Shown piece after piece: positions 36,778 to 46,290 of a stretch of DNA of 64,000 bases. Positions within the stretch are counted from its first letter, which is position 1. Every line of letters begins with the position of its first letter. This stretch comes from Flagellimonas sediminis. Its GTDB lineage: Bacteria; Bacteroidota; Bacteroidia; Flavobacteriales; Flavobacteriaceae. A model generated the notes under the pieces. It did no database searches and had not been told where the DNA came from. It was given only the letters and a program-made list of their open reading frames with translations. The DNA is taken from assembly GCF_010500845.1 (NCBI RefSeq), contig NZ_JAAAMI010000004.1:1-64000 (forward strand), read 5' to 3'. Made by a program: the position numbers and the translations under genes.

Positions 36778-37929
36778 GTGGTAAGTTCCAAGATTGAAAA
36801 TCATATTGTTAAATACCTCCTCAACGAGTCAACATCAGGAGAATTGGATCAACTGTCTCAATGGATTATGGAGCCTAAAAATCAAAAAAAATTTCAAAAA
36901 TATATACAATCCCATTATAAAATTACTATTTCCTTGAACAAACCTGATGTCGAAAAAATAAAGAAGAACCTTTTAAGTGAGATTAAAAAGGATAAAACAA
37001 GATTAATGAAACAAACGGCCAGGAAACTTATGGCATATGCATCCGTGGGCATACTGTTATTAGGTCTTGGATATAATATTCTAAAAGATCATCTAGATAG
37101 GAGTGGACATCAGGAACCCCTAAATATAGGACAATCAGTGATCATTGAAACTAGTAACGGGGATGTTCAACCATTATCGGAGGAAGGAAGTAAAATAATC
37201 CGTAGTAAAGATGGTAAGGTACTTGGTAAGCAAAATGGTGCACAGCTGGTCTATTTACATACGCATAATTTAAAATCATTATCCTACAATACTATCCGTG
37301 TTCCCTACGGCAAGCGGTTTAATGTGGTTCTTTCAGACGGTACCCGTGTTTATTTGAATTCAGGCACTTCTTTAAAATATCCTGTCGAATTTTTAAAGGG
37401 GCAAGATAGACAGGTGTTCCTATCTGGGGAGGCCTACTTTGATGTCGCCGAAGATTCCGCCCGCCCCTTTAAAGTTCATGCCGATGAAATTGAGCTGGTT
37501 GTATTGGGTACTATGTTCAATATATCTTATTATCCAGAGAATCCCGAAATCCAAACAGTTCTTGTAGAAGGGTCAGTTGAAATCAAGAACCGTAAAATGA
37601 TAGACTATCAGTCAATTAAGCTCAAACCAGGGAAAATGGGTAAATGGAACAAGAAAACCCAAAAAATGTCTATCGAAAGTGTAGATACCTATATTCATAC
37701 GGCATGGATGCAGGATAAATTGATCTTCAGGTTTGCCACTTTCAAGAGTATTAGACATGCTTTGGAGAGAAAGTATAACGTAACCATTAAAAATCTGAAC
37801 GGTGATTTAGACCAACAGCGTTTTGATGCCTCTTTTGATATAGAATCTATTGATGAAGTGTTGCAATCATTCAGTAGGAGCTATGATATGGATTACAAAA
37901 TTGTAAACAACGAAATAATTATTGAATAA
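36778..37929 (+). CDS. FecR-family anti-sigma factor (PUL2)
   Basis: This 383-residue protein has an N-terminal cytoplasmic part (HIVKYLLNESTSGELDQLSQ), one membrane helix (LMAYASVGILLLGLGYNIL) and a periplasmic FecR domain (IRVPYGKRFNVVLSDGTRVY then VFLSGEAYFDVAEDSARPF). A C-terminal DUF4974-like region includes FRFATFKSIRHALERKYNVT. The start used is GTG at 36778; no ATG in frame lies close by. It is paralogous to the FecR at 25625 and precedes susC by 122 bp. Confidence 0.9.
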   Translation: MVSSKIENHIVKYLLNESTSGELDQLSQWIMEPKNQKKFQKYIQSHYKITISLNKPDVEKIKKNLLSEIKKDKTRLMKQTARKLMAYASVGILLLGLGYNILKDHLDRSGHQEPLNIGQSVIIETSNGDVQPLSEEGSKIIRSKDGKVLGKQNGAQLVYLHTHNLKSLSYNTIRVPYGKRFNVVLSDGTRVYLNSGTSLKYPVEFLKGQDRQVFLSGEAYFDVAEDSARPFKVHADEIELVVLGTMFNISYYPENPEIQTVLVEGSVEIKNRKMIDYQSIKLKPGKMGKWNKKTQKMSIESVDTYIHTAWMQDKLIFRFATFKSIRHALERKYNVTIKNLNGDLDQQRFDASFDIESIDEVLQSFSRSYDMDYKIVNNEIIIE

Positions 37930-37980
37930 TCCAAAAAAAAGACGTTATGCAAAACAATAAATAGCCTCTTCAAATAAAAA

Positions 37981-38008
37981 ACCGAAAAATGTGCCAGCAT
38001 TTTCCGGT
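37981..38008 (+). promoter_or_regulatory. fecR-susC leader hairpin (PUL2)
   Basis: ACCGAAAAATG-TGCCAG-CATTTTCCGGT forms an 11-bp stem with one A-C mismatch at the fifth pair and a 6-nt loop, ending 43 nt before the susC ATG at 38052. PUL1 has the same structure at 25576-25603 with a changed stem body and loop but the same ACCGA...CCGGT base, mismatch, size and spacing. No U-run follows. Covarying stem bases between the two copies support an RNA structure. Confidence 0.65.
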
Positions 38009-38051
38009 TCGGTAAAAAGATTTATAAAAATTAAATAACTAACTCGAAATT

Positions 38052-41000
38052 ATGAAAAAATTCATAGAACCAAACAATTTGCGTAAGCATATTTCGCTAT
38101 CAAAGTTGAAAATGAAACTAACCATACTTTTCTTAATTCTTACCCTATTCCAAATCAATGCGAATTCTTATTCACAGAACAAAAAGATTTCCTTGAATAT
38201 GCAAAATGTCACTATTGCCGATGTGATTCAGGAAATAGAGGCTATATCTGATTTTAAGTTCTTATTGAACCGACGAGATGTGGACCTTGATCGCAAGGTT
38301 TCAATTGAGGCAATAAAAGAACCCTTGCCATCGGTTTTAACAAAATTGTTTGAAGGTGAAGGGTTGGGTTTTAAAGTGTTTAAGAAACAAATAATCCTAC
38401 ATGGGGTAGCAAATAAGTTGGAATCAACACCCAAAATGCCATTACCTATGAAGACAAGTATTCTTCTGTTCCAGGAATTGGTTTCTGGATCGGTCAAAGA
38501 TGGTAATGGACAACCATTGCCGGGTGCTAGCATTGTAGAAAAGGGTACCGCGAATGGAACGCAATCTGACTTTGATGGTAATTTTTCGTTGGAGGTCACC
38601 AATGAAAATGCCACCTTGGTGATTTCTTATATAGGGTTTGCAAAAAAAGAAATCGAGGTAAATGGAAGAACCAGTTTCGATATCATATTAGAGGAGAGTG
38701 CCGCAGGCCTTGATGAAGTGGTTGTTGTCGGCTATGGTACCCAACGTAAGAGTGATTTTACCGGTGCCTTGAGTTCTTTGAAGAGTGATGACCTTAATCC
38801 CGGTACCAATGTGTCCGTTGATCAGTTGCTGGTGGGCAGAGCAGCAGGAGTACAGATAAGCCAGACAAGTGCGGAACCTGGAGGAGGAATTTCCATTAGG
38901 GTGCGAGGTGCAAGTTCTATATCAGCTGGCAATGAGCCATTGTACGTCATCGATGGTTTTCCAATCGACAATTCACAAGGGCTTTCTGGATCTGACCCCA
39001 ATACGGGTATGGGCACCAACGTAAACCCTAGGAACCCCTTAAATACCTTGAACCCCCAAGATGTAGAATCTATTGAAATTCTAAAAGACGCATCAGCAAC
39101 AGCAATCTATGGGTCTAGGGGCGCCAATGGAGTTGTCTTGATTACAACCAAAAAGGGGTCAGCACAAAGACTGACCGTAAATTATGATGAATCGGTAGGG
39201 TTTCAGCAAGTTCACAATAGAATAAATCTTCTCTCTGCATCAGAATATATTGATGTTATCAACGGTATTGCTGTAGACAATGGCAATGAGCCTGTGTTCA
39301 CCCAAGTAGACATCCAACAAATAGGTGCCGGTACTGATTGGCAGGACCAAATTTTCAGAACAGCCATTATACAAAATAGAAATTTATCAATTTCAGGAGG
39401 AAGTGAAAATTCCAAGTTTTTTGTCTCTTTAAACCAATACAATCAAGATGGGGTGGTCAAAAATACCGGTATTAAAAAATATATCGGCCGAGTAAATTAC
39501 GAGAGCACACTTGGCAACAAGGTCAGAATGGGCCTCAATCTTAATACAAGCCATATCAAGGACAAAAATAGTGTTGATGGCGTTGGATTCAATTACAGTT
39601 CGGGGCCCATTTTTTCAGCACTTTCATATGACCCCACTGAACAGGTATTTGATGAGAATGGCAATTTCAGCGAATCTTCCCAATTGACCGTGAACAACCC
39701 TTTGAGCTTAGTTGAGGGTGTGTTGAGCGAAAACCTCACAAACCGCACACTCGGGAATATATACTTTCAGTATGAAATCAGTAATTTATTGAATGCCAAA
39801 CTAAGTTTTGGGTCAGATAGGTCGAACTCCCGAAGAGATGTTTATAACTCTACTTTGACCGTGAACGGAAGGGCACAGGGCGGGGTTGCCAATGTCTCGA
39901 CATTAGAACGCAACAGCAACCTCGTTGAATTTACCATGAATTATAATAAGAAGTTTGGTTCTGAAAGTAATTTGAGCGTTTTGGCCGGTGCTACCTATCA
40001 AGATTTCAGTGTGAGGGAATTTTCGGGAACCATTGGAGGTTTTCCTGATGATATAATAGAAACCAACAATCTATCATTGGGGGACACTGGAAATGACAAC
40101 CTAAGAAGCCTGAAAGAAGAAAATGTGCTAACCTCGTACCTAGCAAGATTTAACTATAATCTTATGGATCGCTATCTCTTTACGGCAACGGTTCGAACTG
40201 ACGGTTCTTCTCGTTTTGGAGAGAATAACAAATTCGGTTATTTTCCTTCGGCAGCTTTTGGTTGGAAACTTTCAAATGAAGTCTTTGTACCTGATTTTTT
40301 TGAGGAACTGAAACTTAGGGCGAGTTGGGGTCAGACGGGCAATCAAGAAATAGGCAACTACAGTTCCTTACTTACTTTCAGCAGTAGTACAAACGCCGTT
40401 TTTGATAATCAACCTATTACCACCACAAGACCTTCAAGGATTTCAAATCCCGATTTGAAGTGGGAGACTACAGAACAGCTCAATATTGGTTTGGATATGT
40501 CTATACTAAAAGGAAGGCTACGTACCTCGGTAGACTTTTTTGTCAAAAACACAAGAGATTTACTCTTTGACTTGCCTTTACCTTCGGCATCCGGCTTTAA
40601 TTCTATCTTATCGAATGTCGGAAAAATACAGAACAAAGGTTTCGAGGCATTGATCAACAGCATAAATGTATCTTCACCCGACTTTATGTGGACTACCGCA
40701 GTAAATTTTTCTATGATCAAAAATGAAGTATCCGATTTGGGCAGAATAGATGAGATTCCCACGGGAAACATAGCTGATATTGGAAACAATGCCATAATCA
40801 GGAGAGGTGAGCCGTTGGCATCCTATTTCGGCTATGAGGTAACGGGCATTTTTCAAGAAGGCGATGACATTGCCAATTCGCCGCAACCTACAGCACAACC
40901 TGGATTTCCAATCTTTAGAGATGCTGATCAAGATGGCACAATCGACCCCGATGACCAAATCATTTTAGGGGATCCATTTCCTGATTTTACATATGGGATA

Positions 41001-41474
41001 AACAACAGTTTCAGTTATAAGGGCTTGACCCTGGATATTTTCATACAAGGTCAAGAGGGGGTTGAGCTCTTAAATGTCAATGCCATTCAAAGCCTCTATC
41101 CTGGTACGTTTAGGTTGAACAGATATGCACATCAATACTTGGATAGATGGACTCCCCAAAACACAAACACTATATGGCCTTCGGGTACCAATCCTTCATC
41201 ATACGGTGGAGGAAGGGTCAATTCACTGGTTGTCGAAGACGCGTCCTATATAAGGTTAAAAAGCATAAACATCAGCTATCAAGTACCTGTTGACAACATA
41301 AAGTTCTTGTCTTCTTTAAAGCTCTATTTGACAGGACAAAACTTGTTGACCATAACAGATTATTCAGGTTTCGATCCAGAGGCCAATTCCTTTGGAAGAA
41401 ATAACACCAAGGTTGACTATAGCAGCTACCCCTTGGCAAGCAGCTGGATTTTGGGTGTAAACATTGGATTATAA
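38052..41474 (+). CDS. SusC/RagA TonB-dependent transporter with STN domain (PUL2)
   Basis: This 1140-residue importer has a signal region (LKMKLTILFLILTLFQINAN), STN domain (ISLNMQNVTIADVIQEIEAI), carboxypeptidase-regulatory domain (VSGSVKDGNGQPLPGASIVE), plug (GYGTQRKSDFTGALSSLKSD) and barrel. Long stretches, such as the region around GDDIANSPQPTAQPGFPIF, match the PUL1 SusC at 22125, showing the two are recent paralogues. Its last bases are followed 16 bp later by susD. Confidence 0.95.
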   Translation: MKKFIEPNNLRKHISLSKLKMKLTILFLILTLFQINANSYSQNKKISLNMQNVTIADVIQEIEAISDFKFLLNRRDVDLDRKVSIEAIKEPLPSVLTKLFEGEGLGFKVFKKQIILHGVANKLESTPKMPLPMKTSILLFQELVSGSVKDGNGQPLPGASIVEKGTANGTQSDFDGNFSLEVTNENATLVISYIGFAKKEIEVNGRTSFDIILEESAAGLDEVVVVGYGTQRKSDFTGALSSLKSDDLNPGTNVSVDQLLVGRAAGVQISQTSAEPGGGISIRVRGASSISAGNEPLYVIDGFPIDNSQGLSGSDPNTGMGTNVNPRNPLNTLNPQDVESIEILKDASATAIYGSRGANGVVLITTKKGSAQRLTVNYDESVGFQQVHNRINLLSASEYIDVINGIAVDNGNEPVFTQVDIQQIGAGTDWQDQIFRTAIIQNRNLSISGGSENSKFFVSLNQYNQDGVVKNTGIKKYIGRVNYESTLGNKVRMGLNLNTSHIKDKNSVDGVGFNYSSGPIFSALSYDPTEQVFDENGNFSESSQLTVNNPLSLVEGVLSENLTNRTLGNIYFQYEISNLLNAKLSFGSDRSNSRRDVYNSTLTVNGRAQGGVANVSTLERNSNLVEFTMNYNKKFGSESNLSVLAGATYQDFSVREFSGTIGGFPDDIIETNNLSLGDTGNDNLRSLKEENVLTSYLARFNYNLMDRYLFTATVRTDGSSRFGENNKFGYFPSAAFGWKLSNEVFVPDFFEELKLRASWGQTGNQEIGNYSSLLTFSSSTNAVFDNQPITTTRPSRISNPDLKWETTEQLNIGLDMSILKGRLRTSVDFFVKNTRDLLFDLPLPSASGFNSILSNVGKIQNKGFEALINSINVSSPDFMWTTAVNFSMIKNEVSDLGRIDEIPTGNIADIGNNAIIRRGEPLASYFGYEVTGIFQEGDDIANSPQPTAQPGFPIFRDADQDGTIDPDDQIILGDPFPDFTYGINNSFSYKGLTLDIFIQGQEGVELLNVNAIQSLYPGTFRLNRYAHQYLDRWTPQNTNTIWPSGTNPSSYGGGRVNSLVVEDASYIRLKSINISYQVPVDNIKFLSSLKLYLTGQNLLTITDYSGFDPEANSFGRNNTKVDYSSYPLASSWILGVNIGL

Positions 41475-41490
41475 AATTAAATTTACTAAT

Positions 41491-42912
41491 ATGAAATCAC
41501 TATATAAATACTATGGAATTGCGGTGCTGGCCCTATCGGCATCGTGCACTGATATCTTGGAGGAAGAAACATTCTCCGAACTGGAACCCGAAACATTTTT
41601 GGCCACTGAGAAAGGAATTAGGTCGTTGCTTGGTTCCGCATACAGTTCAATACAAGTGCAACCCGGCATACCCCAGCAAGGTATTTATGCATTATCGGGA
41701 CTTTCTTCGGGAGAAGTGTCAAGCTTAAACGGGAGCATTGAAATATTTTATAGGCAGCTTTCCGATTTCACATGGGACAGCAATAATAGACATATTTTAG
41801 GGCAGTGGGACCTATATTATGCAGCTATCAGAGATGCAAACGTGGTGTTGAGCAATATTGACAATGGCCCATTTAGTGAAGATTTCAAAACTCTGATTAC
41901 CGCCGAGGCTCGCTTTATTAGAGGGTATAGCTATTCTAAGCTATATAACCTTTTTGGCCCAGTGCCCTTGTATAAGGATTTATTTAACGAAGACCTTTTA
42001 CTACCCAGAAGTACAGAGGCCGAAATAGAATCGTTCATCGAACAAGAATTGATTTTTGCGTCAACAAACCTTCCAATTAGAGCAATTGAAGAAGGTAGGG
42101 CGACCAAAGGAGCTGCGCTTGGCACCTTATGCAAACATTATTTGAATACCAAAGAATGGCAGAAAAGTGCGGAAAAGGCAAACGAAATCATCTCTTTGGG
42201 GGTTTATGAACTTTTGCCCGATTACGAAGAAGTTTTCAGTTTGGACAATGAAATCAATGATGAAATGGTATGGGCACTGCCTCACGTAGCTCCTGATGCT
42301 GGCAACCAAATAAATGCGCTCACTTACCCAAGTGATTTTCCTAGACCGGGAGACCTTAGGCTGTATCCGGTCATCATATTTTTTGAAGATGAATTTGTAT
42401 TATCGTTCGAGGATAATGATGCTAGGAAAAACTTGATTGTTACTGAATACACCAATACGGCCGGGGATGAGATTCAGCTTTTTGGCAACGACCGTTCTTT
42501 TCCTGCTAAATATCCCATGGATCCCAATGGATCGGGAGATGGGCAAGGAAACGACATCCCTGATATTCGTTACTCAGATATTTTGTTATCGAGAGCTGAG
42601 GCTTTGAACGAACTCAACGGACCTGTTCAAGAATCAATCGATTTGATAAATCAGGTTCGCAGCAGAGCCGGAGCAAGTGAAATCTCACTTGCTGATTTTT
42701 CAAAACAAAGTTTGAAGAGTTTCATATTGGATGAAAGAAAAAGAGAATTTTTCTGGGAAGGCAAAGGAAGGGAAGACCAGCTTAGACAAGATGTATTCAT
42801 ATCTAAAGCTGTTGAAAGAGGTAAGCTTGCCCAAACGTTTCATGTATTGTTCCCAATTCCTCAGATCAATTTAGATGCAAATCCAAAATTGGTGCAAAAC
42901 GAGGGTTATTGA
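41491..42912 (+). CDS. SusD/RagB-like glycan-binding lipoprotein (PUL2)
   Basis: This is 473 residues from ATG 41491 (MKSLYKYYGIAVLALSASCT, lipobox Cys at SASC); an upstream frame start at 41464 overlaps susC and is less likely. Family blocks include ARFIRGYSYSKLYNLFGPVP, YSDILLSRAEALNELNGP, INQVRSRAGAS and the end PIPQINLDANPKLVQNEGY. It pairs with the SusC just upstream. Strong similarity to the SusD at 20671 suggests related glycan ligands. Confidence 0.95.
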   Translation: MKSLYKYYGIAVLALSASCTDILEEETFSELEPETFLATEKGIRSLLGSAYSSIQVQPGIPQQGIYALSGLSSGEVSSLNGSIEIFYRQLSDFTWDSNNRHILGQWDLYYAAIRDANVVLSNIDNGPFSEDFKTLITAEARFIRGYSYSKLYNLFGPVPLYKDLFNEDLLLPRSTEAEIESFIEQELIFASTNLPIRAIEEGRATKGAALGTLCKHYLNTKEWQKSAEKANEIISLGVYELLPDYEEVFSLDNEINDEMVWALPHVAPDAGNQINALTYPSDFPRPGDLRLYPVIIFFEDEFVLSFEDNDARKNLIVTEYTNTAGDEIQLFGNDRSFPAKYPMDPNGSGDGQGNDIPDIRYSDILLSRAEALNELNGPVQESIDLINQVRSRAGASEISLADFSKQSLKSFILDERKREFFWEGKGREDQLRQDVFISKAVERGKLAQTFHVLFPIPQINLDANPKLVQNEGY

Positions 42913-43212
42913 TTTTTGTAGAACATTTTTATTTCGAGCACAGTGGAAAAGGAAAATTCGTTGCATTTAGAGAAGAATTAACAATCTTTAAGGACGGAAT
43001 GATTGAAATGGTTTCCAAAAAATAGATGCTGAGCTACAAGCTTAAATTGTGTGATTCGCACACATAGCTTCAATAAATCCCCCCACGGATTTAGAACAAA
43101 GGAAGGGTTTGAAATGGGTCTGGATAAGCCCGCGTAAACTGACCCACCTTCGCCGGATGAAACCGACCAGGGCAAATGGACTGCCCAGATTTGATCTATC
43201 CGTGGGTTAAAC
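42913..43212. other. Non-coding gap holding an IS21-type right end
   Basis: No gene. Between about 43128 and 43190 three spaced repeats, AAACTGACC, AAACCGACC and AAATGGACT, recall the multiple short terminal repeats of IS21-family elements and lie just beyond the istB fragment. Confidence 0.5.
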
Positions 43213-43400
43213 TTAGTTTTTATTTTTCAATTTTCTTCTCATTGATTCTCCTTTTATATCTATTCTGTAGGCTGTATGCACCAAACGATCGAGGATGGCA
43301 TCGGCTAGTGTTCTCTCCCCGATGATGTCGTGCCATTTTGATACGGGCAATTGTGGACTATAATTCTGTGTTTTTATCTCAGAATAACCGTACATGGTAC
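43213..43400 (-). pseudogene. IstB fragment (IS21 family helper ATPase), C-terminus only
   Basis: About 50 codons encode the C-terminal end of IstB: LPVSKWHDIIGERTLADAIL then DRLVHTAYRIDIKGESMRRK. The preceding residues (MNGTMYGYSEIKTQNYSP) are not typical, and no Walker motifs remain, so the rest of the gene is lost upstream of about 43380. Together with the terminal repeats below 43190 this is the right end of an IS21 copy. Confidence 0.75.
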
Positions 43401-43540
43401 CATTCACATTTTTTAGTAAAATAGGCTCTACCCATCATAAAATAAAGGGTTTGATAGAACTTGTAATCAGAAAACCTTTATAGGAAAAATACTTTCAAAA
43501 CAATCCTTTCTACTTATTTTATCATATAACTTCTTAATGA

Positions 43541-44075
43541 GAAGTGATTTAAACTTTTTTTGGATCGAAAGATAGGGCTACGGACATTTGTGTCGCCAAA
43601 CATAAATACCATAGCCCATGTACAAAAGATACCATAGAAATGGAGATAGTTCCGCACATACCTTTACCGAAAAGGGGTTTTGCCCCAACGGCTCCCTTGT
43701 ACGAGATTGTCAATGCGATACTCTACAAGTTGAAGACGGGCGTGCAATGGGAGTACCTGCCCACGAGCTCGCTGTTCTCCCAAAAGGTCCTGAGTTGGCA
43801 ATCGGTCTACCACCATTATCGCAAATGGTGCCGTTCAGGGACATTTCTGGATTGTTGGATCGGTATTTTAAAACGGTACAGGGACATGTTCGACCTCTCC
43901 AGTGTCGATCTTGACGGCAGCCACACTGCCATCAGGGGAGGCTAGGCCGTGGAATACCAAGGCCGCAAAAAGGGCAGGACCACCAATGCCCTCTTCCTTA
44001 CCGATAGGCAGGGACTGCCCTTGGCCATCTCGGAACCGGTATCCGGTAACCACAATGACCTTTTTGACATCGAGG
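43541..44075 (+). mobile_element. IS5-family fragment, 3' part missing
   Basis: The left border includes a 24-bp stretch (43541-43564) that recurs inverted at 16456-16479, so it is probably the element's terminal repeat. The transposase gene follows and is cut near 44075, where the sequence passes directly into the broken GH3 gene in the opposite orientation. A perfect hairpin ACTTCT/AGAAGT (43529-43545) overlaps the border. Confidence 0.7.
43640..44075 (+). pseudogene. IS5-family transposase, nonsense and truncated
   Basis: The frame opens MEIVPHIPLPKRGFAPTAPL and carries the DUF4096-like YEIVNAILYKLKTGVQWEYL. The first catalytic block is SSVDLDGSHTAIRGG, followed by an in-frame TAG (43943-43945) and then EYQGRKKGRTTNALFLTDRQ and VSGNHNDLFDIEV in the same frame. 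It ends there because the 3' half has been lost at the junction with GH3 sequence. The later catalytic residues are missing. Confidence 0.8.
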
Positions 44076-45051
44076 TACTGCGTAGGCTCCATAACCAAAA
44101 TGGGCGTCATGCCCTCCTTCTTCGGGACCACCCCCAGGCCAGTGTTTCACCATCGCATTCACGCTTTGGTAGCCCCAACCGCCATCACCGGAAGATTGAA
44201 ATCCATCCACATAGGCCCTGGCCATATCGGTGGCCAATTTAGGGTCCTCACCCATGGTACCATCAAAACGGGACCAACGGGGTTCCGTGGCCAAATCAAT
44301 TTGGGAGGAGAGTGCCGTGGCAATGCACAAGGCACGATATTCCTTGGAAGCAATCTCCCCAAATTGCTTCATCAATCCAGGATCAAAACTGGCCGCAATG
44401 CCCAAGCTACTGGGCCACATGGAAATCTGTCCGCCCGATCCTGCATTGAATTCCGCATAGGAATCGCTGCCATGCCTTGGATACGAACTCGTGTTCACCG
44501 GAATGCCCATGCCGATACCTTCCACAAAGGCTTGCGCATTGTTGTTCCATTGCGCAGCAACTCCGGGAGATTCCACGCTGGTAATCAATACATGCCGTAA
44601 GTTGTCATACTTTAAAAAAACTTGTTGGGCATCGGAAAGGTCACTTGCCTTTGCCCCACTTTCCGCAAAAGGCTTTACATTGTAGGTCGCCGGACCAAAA
44701 AAACGGTTCCCACCTCCTGGAATGGATTGGTGGGCACTGTACAACATCAATCCGGCAATTCGCTCAATGCTCATCTTGGAAGCCAAGTCCTGGGCTCGTT
44801 CCTCAACGGGCAATCGCCAATCCTCATAGGAATCCAGTCCCATTTTGATTTAGATCCTTGAAGGCCAATTGATCTACTTCAAGGATGAGAACCCCGGATT
44901 TAGAGCAATACCCTAAACTTTTCCCAACTTGTTGGTGTACAAGATTGAATTCTCCTTTATTCTCTTCGGTAAATTTTGGACCACTGCAGCCCGTCAAGAG
45001 TATAACTGAAACAGCAATGCTAAAATAGAATGGGCGCTTTTAGGATTTCAT
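44076..45051 (-). pseudogene. GH3 beta-glycosidase, 5' fragment with stop and frameshift
   Basis: A glycoside hydrolase family 3 gene survives only in its first third. From ATG 45051 the reading is MKS-stop-KRPFYFSIAVSVILLTGC: an in-frame TAA (45042-45040) lies inside a lipoprotein signal peptide. One base is missing near 44846 between DLNQNG and LDSYEDWRLP. From there LASKMSIERIAGLMLYSAHQ through MVKHWPGGGPEEGG to HFGYGAYAV is clean GH3, then the IS5 fragment begins. The nucleophile region (SDW type) is gone. It would have been the last gene of the FGE-sulfatase operon, 75 bp after FGE. Confidence 0.82.
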
Positions 45052-45126
45052 ATTGGTGTATTTTGTGTTCAAAGACTGTTTTTTGGCTTTCCGTTTTTAG
45101 GATTTTTGGGAGGAATCATATAGATG

Positions 45127-46236
45127 CTATTTGTTTCTGGGCATTTTTACCGGCATTACTGTCCTAAACCCTAAATGCTCCATTCCCGAATCAGGACTGG
45201 TGGCCATACGGGCACTTATCCGGTAGCTGGCACAATAGGAGGCACTGCATAGGAAAGACCCGCCCTTGATCACTTTTTCCTTGGCATATGGGTTCGAGGG
45301 ATTATAGGCCTCAAAAGCCCCTTTAGGGTTTTGGGTAACCTCGTTTTTGTCCGCAAGTTCCTTATAATAATTCGTGTTGTACCAGTCGCTAGTCCATTCC
45401 CAGACATTTCCGGCCATATCGTAAAGGCCAAAGTCGTTCTTGGGATAGCTCATCACGGGGGCCCTACGCTCAAATCCATCCTCTTTGGTATTGTTCAACG
45501 GAAATTCCCCTTCCCACGAATTGGCATGGGAACTCAACTGCGAGACATCGCTTCCCCAAAAGAACAGCTCGTCCTTTTTGCCTGCCCGTGCGGCATATTC
45601 CCACTCGGCCTCGGTGGGTAATCTCCTTCCCGCCCACTTACAATAGGCCAGGGCATCCTCAAGGGCAATGTGCACCACAGGCTCATTTTCCTTGTCCTTA
45701 ATAGTGCTTTCCGGCCCGTTGGGATGTTTCCAATTGGCACCTATCTTCCATTCCCACCATTGCGAATAATCATATAGGTTAGTCACACTGGATTTGGTTT
45801 TTTTGAACACAAGGGACCCTGGCTGCAAAATGGAGTCATGGGGTTTGGGAGTGCCCTCTGGCAATTGTTTCTTCATTTCCTCCCAATCAATTTCCCGTTC
45901 TGCGACAGTTACGTAACCGGTCTCATCCACAAATTTGACGAACTGTTCATTGGTGACCTCATGGATGTCCATAAAAAAACCGTCAACGTGCACCTGGTGC
46001 GCCGGCTTTTCATGCATCATGGCCATTTTGTCCTTAGCGACGGCACCCTCCATAAATTCTCCACCTGGTATCCAAACCATACCTTCTGGTGCTTCGGTCG
46101 GTGAATCTGTTAATTTTGGAGGCCCCTCTATTTCTGTTATGCCAATGGATTCATTTGCTCCATCTGTTTTGGTCCTGCACCCTATCAGGAAGACAAACAG
46201 GATAATAAAAAGTGCCGATTTATGCTTTAATACCAT
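45127..46236 (-). CDS. Formylglycine-generating enzyme-like lipoprotein
   Basis: This 369-residue protein of the SUMF1/FGE-sulfatase family is exported as a lipoprotein (FVFLIGCRTK, Cys20). The fold starts at MVWIPGGEFMEGA and contains GRRLPTEAEWEYAARAG and MAGNVWEWTSDWY. Near the end, GGSFLCSASYCASYRISAR has Cys330 and Cys335 spaced as the copper-binding catalytic pair of true FGEs, unlike many non-enzymatic relatives. It would oxidise the Cys of CxPxR in sulfatases after or during export. It follows two sulfatase genes in the same operon and is the only maturation enzyme seen in the window. Confidence 0.87.
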   Translation of the reverse strand: MVLKHKSALFIILFVFLIGCRTKTDGANESIGITEIEGPPKLTDSPTEAPEGMVWIPGGEFMEGAVAKDKMAMMHEKPAHQVHVDGFFMDIHEVTNEQFVKFVDETGYVTVAEREIDWEEMKKQLPEGTPKPHDSILQPGSLVFKKTKSSVTNLYDYSQWWEWKIGANWKHPNGPESTIKDKENEPVVHIALEDALAYCKWAGRRLPTEAEWEYAARAGKKDELFFWGSDVSQLSSHANSWEGEFPLNNTKEDGFERRAPVMSYPKNDFGLYDMAGNVWEWTSDWYNTNYYKELADKNEVTQNPKGAFEAYNPSNPYAKEKVIKGGSFLCSASYCASYRISARMATSPDSGMEHLGFRTVMPVKMPRNK

Positions 46237-46290
46237 TGTTCTTGGTTCTATGAAGATGTTTTGACCTGGACTATATGGTTAATTTCGTGT

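Noticed and set aside
37981..38008. A rho-independent terminator between fecR and susC
   Set aside because: The stem is not followed by a T-run and is conserved with PUL1 at fixed distance from susC, which fits a leader element better than a terminator.
43998..44075. C-terminal 26 codons of the GH3 frame (QKGHCGYRIPVPRWPRAVPA)
   Set aside because: These are the antisense of the IS5 transposase and only extend the open frame by chance; they are not GH3 sequence.
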